A stretch of 6,457 nt of DNA from an uncultured Planctomycetaceae bacterium (GCA_937967755.1 CALBTA010000432.1:1-6457), one strand, 5' to 3'. Shown: positions 1 through 6,207, counted from the stretch's first letter. Program-made: numbers and translations. Notes: generated from the letters alone by a model not told the origin.

Positions 1-2
1 CG

Positions 3-449
3 TCAGTACTTTGCCTTCTCTTTCGCCCGCAGGACGAACTTTTCGAAGCGGGCTTCCTGACACTTTTGAATGACCTGCTGCACGTCACCGGTGGGTGCCT
101 CGCGGTGGGCGCGGACGATCACGACCACGTCGGCGACAACCTTCTGCGTCGACTCGAAAAACTGGGCCTTGCGCGTCAGCACGGTCGAGATCTGATCGTT
201 CAGCGGGTAAGTCCGCCCGTCGATGACCACTTCTTTGTCCTTGGTGACCTGTACGGTCAGGAATTCATCCGGGGCTTTCTCCGGCGGCTTCGCCAGCACG
301 CTTTCGGGCAGCACAACGCGCTGGTCTTGCTCCGACTCGGTGAAATTCACCAGCACCATGAAGAAGGCGATCAACTGAAACGTCATGTCGATCATCGGCG
401 TCAAATCGCCTTCCAGAACGCCGGAGCCTTTTTTCTTTTTCAGTCGCAT
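3..449 (-). CDS. exbD: ExbD/TolR-family biopolymer transport protein
   Basis: This is a complete 148-aa protein, close to the usual 130-150 aa of the family. The N-terminus is short and basic (MRLKKKKG, cytoplasmic). One membrane segment follows at about residues 19-36, opening with LTPMIDMTFQL. Asp21 in that motif matches the membrane aspartate that ExbD/TolR proteins use to conduct protons. Residues about 45-148 form the predicted periplasmic domain, with the typical alternating hydrophobic pattern. By family knowledge, ExbD sits inside an ExbB pentamer and converts proton flow into movement of a periplasmic partner. It lies 131 nt downstream of the exbB homologue on the same strand, so co-transcription is likely. 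The ATG at 449 is preceded by no clear Shine-Dalgarno sequence (CCGGCGAATT), but the conserved N-terminus begins immediately, so this start is favoured. The stop lies two bases from the window edge. TolR or AglR/AglS-like naming is equally possible, because the partner is unknown. Confidence 0.93.
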   Translation of the reverse strand: MRLKKKKGSGVLEGDLTPMIDMTFQLIAFFMVLVNFTESEQDQRVVLPESVLAKPPEKAPDEFLTVQVTKDKEVVIDGRTYPLNDQISTVLTRKAQFFESTQKVVADVVVIVRAHREAPTGDVQQVIQKCQEARFEKFVLRAKEKAKY

Positions 450-489
450 AATTCGCCGGACGTGCTAGGAACCCTGGAGTATTGGGTAG

Positions 490-509
490 CGGAATTCACC
501 AGAATTCCG
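490..509 (-). repeat. REP-like hairpin, EcoRI-type palindrome stem
   Basis: The arms CGGAATTC and GAATTCCG are perfect 8-bp complements around a 4-nt loop (ACCA on the plus strand). On the minus strand the right arm is followed by CTAC, the same tail seen on the hairpins at 534-555 and 1686-1707. The ninth pair is mismatched. The unit is inverted relative to the hairpin at 534-555, which gives a paired arrangement like bacterial interspersed mosaic elements. No U-run follows on the minus strand, so it is not a standard terminator. Confidence 0.6.
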
Positions 510-533
510 ATGGTGTTGATTTGACAGTTTGTG

Positions 534-555
534 GCTGAATTTTTGCAAATTCAGC
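534..555 (+). repeat. REP-like hairpin, AT-rich stem
   Basis: GCTGAATTT and AAATTCAGC form a perfect 9-bp stem around the loop TTGC, followed by TACG. It has the same stem length, loop length and tail as the GC-rich hairpin at 1686-1707 although the stem sequence is unrelated. It lies in the exbB-exbD gap, 25 nt after the exbB stop in the direction of transcription. Its last 8 bases start a 14-bp direct repeat with the half unit at 566-580. Confidence 0.65.
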
Positions 556-580
556 TACGTGTCACGAATTCAGCTACGTG
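548..580 (+). repeat. 14-bp direct repeat (hairpin half unit)
   Basis: AATTCAGCTACGTG occurs exactly at 548-561 and again at 567-580, 19 bp apart. The second copy looks like one arm plus tail of the neighbouring hairpin without its left arm, so it is best read as a truncated unit. It abuts the TAG stop of the exbB homologue at 581-583, and its tail theme (CTAC) continues into that stop codon. Insertion or decay of a palindromic element right at the gene end is the likely explanation. Confidence 0.6.
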
Positions 581-1396
581 CTACTTCTTGCCGACATTCT
601 CGAACCGGCTCATCAAACCTTCGCTGAGGATGCCGACTTCCAGCACCAGCCGGGCGACGCGGTTGCGCAGAATGTTGTAGGTGGCGATGGCCGGAATGGC
701 GATGCCCAGCCCGACGAGCGTGGTAAACAACGCGGTCGAAATACCGTCGGCCAACTCCGAAGCCTTGGGCGTTTGCGTGCTGTTGGCGATCACGCTGAAC
801 GACGCGATCATACCCTGCACCGTACCCATCAGCCCGATCATCGGGGCAATGGTGCCGATCAGTGCCATGTAGCTCAGGCGGTGTTCCAGCTTCATGTTTT
901 CTTCTTCGCCGACCTCTTGCATGGCTTCAATCGCCTGGCTGTAACCCGAAGATAGTTTCGCCAACCCGGCCGACAGAACCTGCCCGAGCACCGAGTCATC
1001 GTTCTTAGCCAACTCGTACGCTTCTTGGTAACGCTTTTCATTGAGGTGCGCTTCGAAGCCTTCGACCAGGTGGACCGGCACGACGTTGTCGCGGCGGGCG
1101 GTCAACAGATTCATCACGAACAGCGCGACCAACGTGAACGACAGCGCCAGGAAGATCAACGAGTAAGTCCAACCGAGCGCACCGAACGCCCAACTCAGGT
1201 AGCTCACCCGCTTGGGCTTGTCGTCCTTCGGCTTGGGGGCTGGTGCGGGTGCAGGCGCTGGGGCCGCCCCGTCTTGGGCGACGGCTACCTCGGCCGTGCC
1301 GACCGCCACGACGGAAAACATGGTCAACGACGACCAAAGCATGCTGGTGGTGCAAAGCCCGGCGACTAATCTGCGTACCCAGGTGGGTTGGTCCAT
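581..1396 (-). CDS. exbB: ExbB/TolQ/MotA-family proton channel with signal peptide
   Basis: This is a 271-aa protein. Residues 1-40 look like an export signal, with a hydrophobic stretch and a cleavage site after AVA at about residue 40. A Pro-Ala linker (AAPAPAPAPAPKPK, residues 44-57) follows. The channel domain has membrane segments at about 74-97, 174-200 and 218-240. The family signatures GTIAPMIGLMGTVQGM (181-196) and a TALFTTLVGLGIAIPA block (221-236) are clear. ExbB/TolQ proteins form a pentameric inner-membrane channel around ExbD and are driven by proton flow. The leading signal peptide and linker are absent from E. coli ExbB but fit the long-N-terminus group found in planctomycetes and other phyla. 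The start ATG at 1396 has a good Shine-Dalgarno (GGGAG, 6 nt spacing). The gene lies between the broken TPR gene and the exbD homologue on the same strand. The assignment to the superfamily is firm. The choice between ExbB and TolQ is not. Confidence 0.95.
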   Translation of the reverse strand: MDQPTWVRRLVAGLCTTSMLWSSLTMFSVVAVGTAEVAVAQDGAAPAPAPAPAPKPKDDKPKRVSYLSWAFGALGWTYSLIFLALSFTLVALFVMNLLTARRDNVVPVHLVEGFEAHLNEKRYQEAYELAKNDDSVLGQVLSAGLAKLSSGYSQAIEAMQEVGEEENMKLEHRLSYMALIGTIAPMIGLMGTVQGMIASFSVIANSTQTPKASELADGISTALFTTLVGLGIAIPAIATYNILRNRVARLVLEVGILSEGLMSRFENVGKK

Positions 1397-1402
1397 TTCG
1401 TA

Positions 1403-1407
1403 CTCCC
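1403..1407 (-). promoter_or_regulatory. Shine-Dalgarno of the exbB homologue
   Basis: GGGAG lies 6 nt upstream of the ATG at 1396 on the minus strand. It supports that start, which is also the one that retains a complete signal peptide. Confidence 0.6.
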
Positions 1408-1566
1408 GAAGAATCGTTGTTGTTCGTTAGCTGGCCCGCGGAAAAGCTGAGACGAATCCCAGCCTGCAATGTAAGGTTCGTATGGTCTGTTCCGTTTTAT
1501 TCGCGAACTGCCGCCGCACGTTGGAAGCGAGAGAGGCAAAGCGATAAGGCGGATGAGGAATCTCCC

Positions 1567-1596
1567 ATTCTAACTTGCCCAAACCGGCTCCGTAAA
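1567..1596 (-). promoter_or_regulatory. Candidate sigma-70-type promoter for exbB-exbD
   Basis: On the minus strand TTTACG (4 of 6 to the -35 consensus) and TAGAAT (5 of 6 to the -10 consensus) are separated by 18 nt. Transcription would start near 1560 and give a leader of roughly 160 nt before the exbB ATG. Such matches occur by chance, and planctomycete promoters are poorly characterised, so this is only a candidate. Confidence 0.25.
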
Positions 1597-1628
1597 GCGC
1601 CGGATGTCTTGGTTGTGATTAACTTTGA

Positions 1629-1644
1629 CGGTCACTCTTGGCCG
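1629..1644 (-). repeat. Degenerate inverted REP-like hairpin
   Basis: CGGTCA and TGGCCG pair over 6 bp, with one G-U wobble, around the loop CTCT. The sequence GGTCACTCTTGGCCG matches the reverse complement of the hairpin at 1686-1707 at 13 of 15 positions. It therefore looks like a decayed copy in the opposite orientation. An 8-bp block (CACTCTTG at 1633-1640 against CAAGAGTG at 1693-1700) is exactly complementary between the two. Confidence 0.5.
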
Positions 1645-1647
1645 CCC

Positions 1648-1671
1648 AGATCGGGCAGGAGTGCCCGATCT
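1648..1671 (+). repeat. REP-like hairpin, GC-rich stem (copy 1)
   Basis: AGATCGGGCA and TGCCCGATCT form a perfect 10-bp stem around GGAG, followed by AC and six Ts. It is a direct repeat of the next hairpin: the 26-nt units starting at 1648 and 1685 agree at 22 positions. Two of the four differences (A-T to C-G at the third stem pair) are compensatory, so pairing is kept. The T-run lies on the plus strand, which carries no gene here, so it does not work as a terminator for the genes in this window. Confidence 0.7.
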
Positions 1672-1685
1672 ACTTTTTTCGTCTT

Positions 1686-1707
1686 GCTCGGGCAAGAGTG
1701 CCCGAGC
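1686..1707 (+). repeat. REP-like hairpin, GC-rich stem (copy 2)
   Basis: GCTCGGGCA and TGCCCGAGC form a perfect 9-bp stem around AGAG, followed by TACG. It begins 11 nt beyond the stop codon of the second TPR gene in the direction of transcription. On the minus strand it is followed by an A-rich stretch rather than a U-run, so it would not act as a classic intrinsic terminator there. It could block 3' exonucleases and stabilise the upstream mRNA, as REP elements do in enterobacteria. Confidence 0.7.
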
Positions 1708-1717
1708 TACGTTGGAA

Positions 1718-2749
1718 CTAACTTGCTTTGGCTGACCACACGCTGCCTGGGTAACGCGTCTTCAGCAGTTGGCGGGCTTTGATCGCCCGGTCGGCCATGT
1801 TGTTTTCCTTCCAGAGGTCGATCAGGTGGTACAAGGCTTCCGCGTGCTGCGCCGGGTCTTGGTAAAACAGCAGGTCGACGTGCAGATAGGCCAGCAGGGC
1901 GTCCTTCTTGTTGTCCGCGGCGTTGTGGCAAGCCCCCAGCGCGTTGTACGCCCGGGCGAACAGTTCGCCGTCGCGGCTGTCGCTGTTGGCGATGATCTTC
2001 TCGCAGTCGGAAATACCATCGGCCGGTTTGCCGAGGTGGGCCAGGCACTTCGCTTTGCCGAGCGTCGCCAACTCCTTCTGCCGGGTGGCCAGCGGGGTGT
2101 TCAGGTTGGCCCCAATCACCATCTGGTACTTCGCGCCGGCATCCTTGTAATTCTCCTGGGCGAGCAACGCGTTGGCTTCCAGCACGGCCGCTTTCACTTT
2201 GAACTCAGGCCAGGGGGCGCTGCCGACGTTCTTGTAGTAGTTCGCAGCCACGTCGGCCCGGCCGATGCCCAGGGCCAAATCGCCGGTGATCTCGTTGGCT
2301 TCGTAATAATGGTACGTGCCGGTGTTTTCGGCGAAGGGGCGCATGGCATTGACGGCCGCCGCTTTGTCTCCGCTGCCGGCCAACGCCAGCTTGGCGGTGC
2401 AGTAGGCGATGTAGTACTTCACTTCGTCCACGACGATGTCGCGTTGCACATCGCCCAGGTCGATCTTGCCGAGTTTCTCCTGCGCGTCCTCCAGTTGCCC
2501 GCTGGCGATCGACGCATGGGCCGAAGTGAGCAGCGCCGGCGCGTCGCTGAAGGTGACGCGTTTCACTTCGCCGACGTCGACTTGCGTGGTAACGCCTGAA
2601 ACATCGACGCCGATCTTGTCCTAACTCATCTCGACAATCGCGCCGCGTTTTGTCCCTTCATACAGCGTGACGACATCGAACCCGCCCTGGGCGTAGAGGG
2701 AAGTCGTGACGAAGCAAAGGAGTGCCGTGAGGAGAAGTTTGCGTTTCAT
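1718..2749 (-). pseudogene. Secreted TPR protein interrupted by in-frame TAG
   Basis: Without the internal stop this frame encodes 343 residues. Residues 1-20 are a signal peptide with a cleavage site after LYA. The start ATG at 2749 has AAGGA 7 nt upstream. Residues about 24-75 resemble a small beta-rich domain (DVVTLYEGTKRGAIVEMS, then DKIGVDVSGVTTQVDVGEVK), cut at codon 43 by TAG (2623-2621). Residues about 77-336 are paired helices of TPR type, for example GQLEDAQEKL and ARAYNALGACHNAADNKKDA. No shift of frame occurs and no other stop appears in the remaining 300 codons. The codon may once have been a sense codon such as AAG, one base away. The only downstream in-frame start near the break is a GTG at 2566, which has no Shine-Dalgarno and would lose the signal peptide. 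Its position between a larger TPR gene and exbB/exbD suggests a periplasmic partner of the motor. A recent null mutation, a sequencing error and readthrough all remain possible. Confidence 0.8.
2621..2623 (-). other. Premature amber codon (codon 43) in TPR gene
   Basis: The minus strand reads ATG AGT TAG GAC AAG ATC in the frame that runs from the ATG at 2749 to the TAG at 1718. The protein similarity pattern (an alternating beta-strand domain) continues smoothly across the codon, which shows that both halves belong to one gene. A single substitution would restore a sense codon (for example AAG, CAG or GAG). Confidence 0.85.
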
Positions 2750-2756
2750 GGGGAGG

Positions 2757-2761
2757 TCCTT
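2757..2761 (-). promoter_or_regulatory. Shine-Dalgarno of the interrupted TPR gene
   Basis: AAGGA lies 7 nt upstream of the ATG at 2749. It favours this start over an in-frame ATG at 2809, which would add 20 charged residues in front of the signal peptide, fall in repetitive DNA and spoil export. Confidence 0.6.
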
Positions 2762-2766
2762 AAAGG

Positions 2767-2797
2767 GTTTTCGGTGTTCGGTTTTCAGTTTTCGGAA
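2767..2797 (-). repeat. Low-complexity GAAAAC-type repeat
   Basis: Read on the minus strand this stretch is a string of near-repeats: CCGAAAACTGAAAACCGAA, then CACCGAAAACC. It lies in the 101-nt gap between the two TPR genes and is clearly different in composition from the flanking coding DNA. No function is visible. It may be a remnant of slippage or of a short dispersed repeat. Confidence 0.5.
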
Positions 2798-2802
2798 AGG
2801 GT

Positions 2803-2835
2803 CGTTCAATGTTCAAAGTTGAACGTTCAATGTTC
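2803..2835 (+). repeat. 12-bp direct repeat with central palindrome
   Basis: CGTTCAATGTTC is present exactly at 2803-2814 and 2824-2835 (period 21). Between them GTTCAA-AG-TTGAAC (2811-2824) is a perfect 6-bp inverted repeat with a 2-nt centre. The block starts 15 nt after the stop of the large TPR gene in the direction of transcription. A binding site or a dispersed-repeat remnant would both look like this. No U-run follows, so it is not a typical terminator. Confidence 0.5.
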
Positions 2836-2850
2836 GATGGTCACTTCTTC

Positions 2851-5800
2851 TTACCCGCCTTCGCCGTCGGCGCTGGCGTCGGACGAGTCGGTGGTGGCGA
2901 CCGTCTCGTCGCCTTCGTCACCGCCGGTGGATTCGAACTCTTCCAGGCCAACGGGCGGTTGGTTCAGGGCGGTTTGTACGTCACGCAGTATCTTGTCGTA
3001 CTGCCCCCGCGCGGCGGAGCCGCCCATGTCGGGGTAGCCTTGCACGGTCAGGAAGATGTCTTGCTTGGCGTAGCCGAGGAACTTTTCGCGCTCCTCGCCT
3101 TCGAGCGTCATCGCATAGTTGTAGTACGATTCGGCCTGCTTCACCTTGGCGGTGTGCAGCGTTTCGTAGAACCGGTCCTTCATTTCGGGGCTGCGTTCGA
3201 TCTGGGCGGCCAGCCGCTTCGACATCGTCACCCAACCCCAAATGTTGTTCTTCTTCGCGGCGTTCTTCCGCCCGCCGTTGATCGCCCGCAGGTACAGCCG
3301 GTCGATGCCCAATTCCGATTCGGCCCATTCCATGTACATTTCCGCGGCGGCGACCTGCAAATCAAGCGTGGAGTTGCGCTTCGGATCCTTCAGCACCTCT
3401 TCCATTTGATCCATCGCCAGCACGTACTTGCCTTGCCGCCGCAGCACGTTGGCCAGGCGAACACGTAATTGCATGACCATGTTCGTGCTGACCGATTCAT
3501 CGGACTTGCCTTTTTCGATCAAGGCCGTGTATTGCTCTTCCGCCTTGGCGTAGAAGGCTTTCACGTCGGCGGGGGGTTCTCCGCCGCCAGGGTCGTTGGC
3601 CTGGCCGAGTTGATAGAAGTTCTCGGCGACCCAACTCAGCACGGGGAAGTCGGTGCCGGTCTTGGCGACCCGGTCGAGGAAAGTGGCGAAGACTTGCGTC
3701 AGCGTCTTCCGCTTGGCGGCGGGAGCACGCTCGATCATCTCTTTGACTTGCTCGGCCAGCGTGACGTAAATGCCGATCAGTTTTTGCTGGCCTTGCTCAT
3801 CCTTGCCGACGGTGCTGTTCAATCCGTCCATCGTTGCTTCCGCCTTGGTGAACAGGCTTTGGGCGTTGGCCGCGTCGGGTAGAGCACCGAAATAGGCCAG
3901 CAGCGCGGTCGTATAAACTTCCGCCGCCATCCCATCGCGATCGACCGCCGGGTCGTTTTTCTTGACCAGCGTGAGCGAGCCGATCTTCGGGTCTTCCATC
4001 AGCGCGATGGCGTCGTTGGGCTGATCGGCTTCGACGTAAATGCGGCAGAGAATCGCCACGGCGGCGGCCAGCGTCTTGTCGACGTCCGACTGTTTCATCC
4101 GCTCGATGCCGTTCTTCAGCGTCGTTTGCGCTTCAACCTTCAGCGGTTCTAGCTGCGTAGTCAGGGCGTCGATCTTTTGGCGGTTCTCTTCGATCTGCTG
4201 CTTCCGTTTGACGATGCTCTCGCCTTCAGGCGGTTGCTCGCCCCCCTCCCAGGCTTTGATATCCCGCAGCCAGCCGCTGATTTCTTTTTCCATCTCGCGG
4301 GCGGGCTTCATGTCGGTCAGGTAGGTACTCCACATCGCCTGCCCGGTGGTGATTTCGGCGTCGCCGCGGGTTTCGGAATCCAACGGCACCTGGGCCAGGT
4401 ACTTGCGGGCTTCGGGCAAGTTTTTCTGAATGACCATGAACTTGATCAGGGTCAACAGCGCCTCTTCGGCCTCTTTATCGCCAGCCCATTTGTCGAGCAT
4501 CAGCTTCGATAGCCGCACGACGCCGTCGGCCGCGAAGTCCTTCTCGCCATCGGGTGCCTGGTTGTACATGTTCTGGTACGAAGCCCGGGCGTAGATCGCG
4601 GTGTACTTCGCGGTCCGGTGGCCGGGGAAATAACGGGCGAGAAATTCGCCGTAGACGGCCGCGTCCATGTATTCGTTCTTTGACCAATGCAGGCTGCACA
4701 GGTAGAAGCGGGCGAGGTTCAATTCATCCAAGGATGTGTCGGGTTCGACCAGTTCCAACGCCTTACGGAAAAACTCAATGGCGTCGATGCGGGCCTGCTT
4801 GCGGGCTTCTTCGGTGTCCTTCAACTGCGCTTGCAGTTTTTCCTTTTCCGCCGCGTCTTTGGTCTTGCCGATCGTTCCGTTCAGAATATCAATTTGCTGC
4901 GAAGTGTTGCTAATCGTTCGCCAGGCTTCGGTGCCGGCGGCGAACGCTTCGGGGAAGGTTTGCGGGTCGGGCTTTTCGTCGGGCGTATCGACTTGGCCGC
5001 CCAGCAGTGCCTTGAGTTCGATGAACTGCGTCTTGAGCGGATCGTCGGCATACTTGATGCCGTGATCGACCAGCCGGTTTGCCTCGGGCAGGCTGGGTTT
5101 GTACGTCGGCTCGGTTGGGTTCATACACGCCAGTTTGATCTGCGCCGCCCGGCTCAGTTCGTAATAGAGCTGCAGCCAATCGGCATCGTTGGTTTCGTTG
5201 GGGCGAATCTGGCCGACCCATTCGGTCGCGGCGAGCAACGGGGCGTCAAGCATCCTTTCCTCGATGTCGTCGCTCAACCAACATTGCAACGTTTGCACCA
5301 GCGTCTTGGTTCGCAACACGCGGAAGGCCTGTGGTTCGGTCGGTTGTTCGAGCAATTCCTGGTAATAGGTCAGCGCTTCCTTGATGTTCTTCTCGCCACC
5401 CATTTCCTGGTAACACTTGCCCTGTTGCAGCAGCGAGTACAGCCCGGCGATCAGGCGGCGGTACTTGGTGTAAATCTCGCCGTATTTGTCAGCCGCCTTC
5501 TTCAGCATTTCGTTCTTTTCCATCTTGTTGACCGCCGTGTCCGACATTTCGTATAGGATGACCGCTTCGACCATCTGCACGCCGACGTACTCCCGCCGTA
5601 GTTCGTCGCGGTAGGCGATCCGCTTTTCGTCACGCTGGGGATCGAGCGCTTTGGGCATCCCTTCCAGAATCTTCTTCATGTCCTCACGAGAGCTTTCATA
5701 TTCCTTCAGTGCCTGCTCATAGAACGCGCGGGCTTCTTTCATCAGCGCCGGTTTGTCGGCGGCGTTCCTCGCCCGCTCGGCTTCGGAAACTTTCACCCTG

Positions 5801-6201
5801 GCCCGTTCGACCAGCACGTTGGCCAGTTGGTTTTTGGCCTTGGGGGCGAACTCGTGGTTTTTCTGCGCGGTGAGAAACTCGCGGAACTTCGCCTGCGCTT
5901 CGTCGAGCCGTTTTTGCCGCTCGTCGAAATCGGCTTCGCTGCGCGAAACGGCCATCAGCGTCAGGCCTTGTTCGTACTGGATCGTCTCCCGAAATTCCTG
6001 CGAGGCGGCGGGGCTTTTTTCCATCCGCGTCAGGTATTCGTGCGCGAGGTCGAACAGCCCCTCTTCACGCAGGGCTTCCAGGAACTGGGCAGCGGGTTCT
6101 TCAGCGCCAGCGGGTGATGCGAACCACCCGCCGGTAAGTACGGCCGAAGCGACCAAGGACAGCAGGCCAACGCGGCAATGATTGATCAATCGACAGCTCA
6201 T
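2851..6201 (-). CDS. Large secreted TPR/coiled-coil protein
   Basis: This is a 1116-aa protein. Residues 1-33 form a signal peptide (basic start, hydrophobic core, ASPAGA before the cleavage site). The rest is almost wholly helical, with many TPR-like helix pairs, for example near residues 238-285 (YGEIYTKYRRLIAGLYSLLQ, KEALTYYQELLEQP) and 910-945 (VRLANVLRRQGKYVLAMDQM). Coiled-coil-like charged stretches are seen at about 431-480 and 660-705. A tryptophan-rich motif (NNIWGWVTMSKRL) lies at about 985-997. The last 30 residues are an acidic, Ser/Thr/Gly-rich tail. The start at 6201 is chosen because GAGGA lies 6 nt upstream and the signal peptide begins there. An in-frame ATG at 6261 would add 20 residues in front of it. 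It heads a run of same-strand genes leading to exbB and exbD. A scaffold or load-coupling role in the periplasm is inferred. No catalytic motif was recognised. Confidence 0.92.
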   Translation of the reverse strand: MSCRLINHCRVGLLSLVASAVLTGGWFASPAGAEEPAAQFLEALREEGLFDLAHEYLTRMEKSPAASQEFRETIQYEQGLTLMAVSRSEADFDERQKRLDEAQAKFREFLTAQKNHEFAPKAKNQLANVLVERARVKVSEAERARNAADKPALMKEARAFYEQALKEYESSREDMKKILEGMPKALDPQRDEKRIAYRDELRREYVGVQMVEAVILYEMSDTAVNKMEKNEMLKKAADKYGEIYTKYRRLIAGLYSLLQQGKCYQEMGGEKNIKEALTYYQELLEQPTEPQAFRVLRTKTLVQTLQCWLSDDIEERMLDAPLLAATEWVGQIRPNETNDADWLQLYYELSRAAQIKLACMNPTEPTYKPSLPEANRLVDHGIKYADDPLKTQFIELKALLGGQVDTPDEKPDPQTFPEAFAAGTEAWRTISNTSQQIDILNGTIGKTKDAAEKEKLQAQLKDTEEARKQARIDAIEFFRKALELVEPDTSLDELNLARFYLCSLHWSKNEYMDAAVYGEFLARYFPGHRTAKYTAIYARASYQNMYNQAPDGEKDFAADGVVRLSKLMLDKWAGDKEAEEALLTLIKFMVIQKNLPEARKYLAQVPLDSETRGDAEITTGQAMWSTYLTDMKPAREMEKEISGWLRDIKAWEGGEQPPEGESIVKRKQQIEENRQKIDALTTQLEPLKVEAQTTLKNGIERMKQSDVDKTLAAAVAILCRIYVEADQPNDAIALMEDPKIGSLTLVKKNDPAVDRDGMAAEVYTTALLAYFGALPDAANAQSLFTKAEATMDGLNSTVGKDEQGQQKLIGIYVTLAEQVKEMIERAPAAKRKTLTQVFATFLDRVAKTGTDFPVLSWVAENFYQLGQANDPGGGEPPADVKAFYAKAEEQYTALIEKGKSDESVSTNMVMQLRVRLANVLRRQGKYVLAMDQMEEVLKDPKRNSTLDLQVAAAEMYMEWAESELGIDRLYLRAINGGRKNAAKKNNIWGWVTMSKRLAAQIERSPEMKDRFYETLHTAKVKQAESYYNYAMTLEGEEREKFLGYAKQDIFLTVQGYPDMGGSAARGQYDKILRDVQTALNQPPVGLEEFESTGGDEGDETVATTDSSDASADGEGG

Positions 6202-6207
6202 CGAACT

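Larger units (their letters stand above)
450..580. other. exbB-exbD intergenic spacer carrying palindromes
   Basis: The 131-nt gap between the exbB stop and the exbD start is longer than usual for two subunits of one complex. It is mostly filled by palindromic units: a hairpin at 490-509, a hairpin at 534-555 and a half unit at 566-580. No gene, U-run terminator or convincing promoter was seen in it. The palindromes would be present in the exbB-exbD mRNA and could affect its stability or the relative level of the two proteins. That is inference from position only. Confidence 0.6.
1397..1717. other. Intergenic region upstream of the exbB homologue
   Basis: About 320 nt separate the second TPR gene from the exbB homologue, much longer than the other gaps in the cluster. 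The half next to the TPR gene (1629-1707) holds three hairpins. The half next to exbB (1408-1620) shows no convincing gene on either strand. Open frames that cross it are extensions of shadow frames of exbB. A weak sigma-70-like promoter candidate at 1567-1596 is the only other signal. The length suggests that exbB-exbD may have its own transcription start. Confidence 0.6.

Noticed and set aside
548..580. CRISPR-like direct repeats
   Set aside because: There are only two copies of 14 bp with a 5-nt gap, which is far too short and too few. They are explained as a full and a half palindrome unit.
1648..1679. Hairpin plus six Ts as an intrinsic terminator on the plus strand
   Set aside because: It has the form of a terminator, but no plus-strand gene lies upstream. 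Its close sibling hairpin at 1686-1707 has no T-run, so the hairpin is better explained as a repeat unit.
1243..1782. A plus-strand open frame crossing the exbB start and the gap upstream of it
   Set aside because: It overlaps the exbB signal peptide region in antisense, has no good ribosome site, and runs through the hairpin cluster. No protein features were recognised.
1769..2599. A 276-codon open frame on the plus strand opposite the interrupted TPR gene
   Set aside because: It is antisense to a gene with a signal peptide and TPR pattern, and its own translation looks like a shadow frame. It is not evidence that the TPR gene is spurious.
2621..2623. Recoding of TAG as pyrrolysine or another amino acid
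   Set aside because: No recoding machinery is visible and no downstream pyrrolysine-insertion-like structure was identified. The other genes here use TAG as their normal terminal stop (exbB and the end of this same gene).
4687..5556. A 289-codon open frame on the plus strand
   Set aside because: It lies entirely inside the large TPR gene on the other strand. The translation has no recognisable domain and is rich in Gln, Arg, Leu and Val, as expected of the antisense of GC-biased codons.
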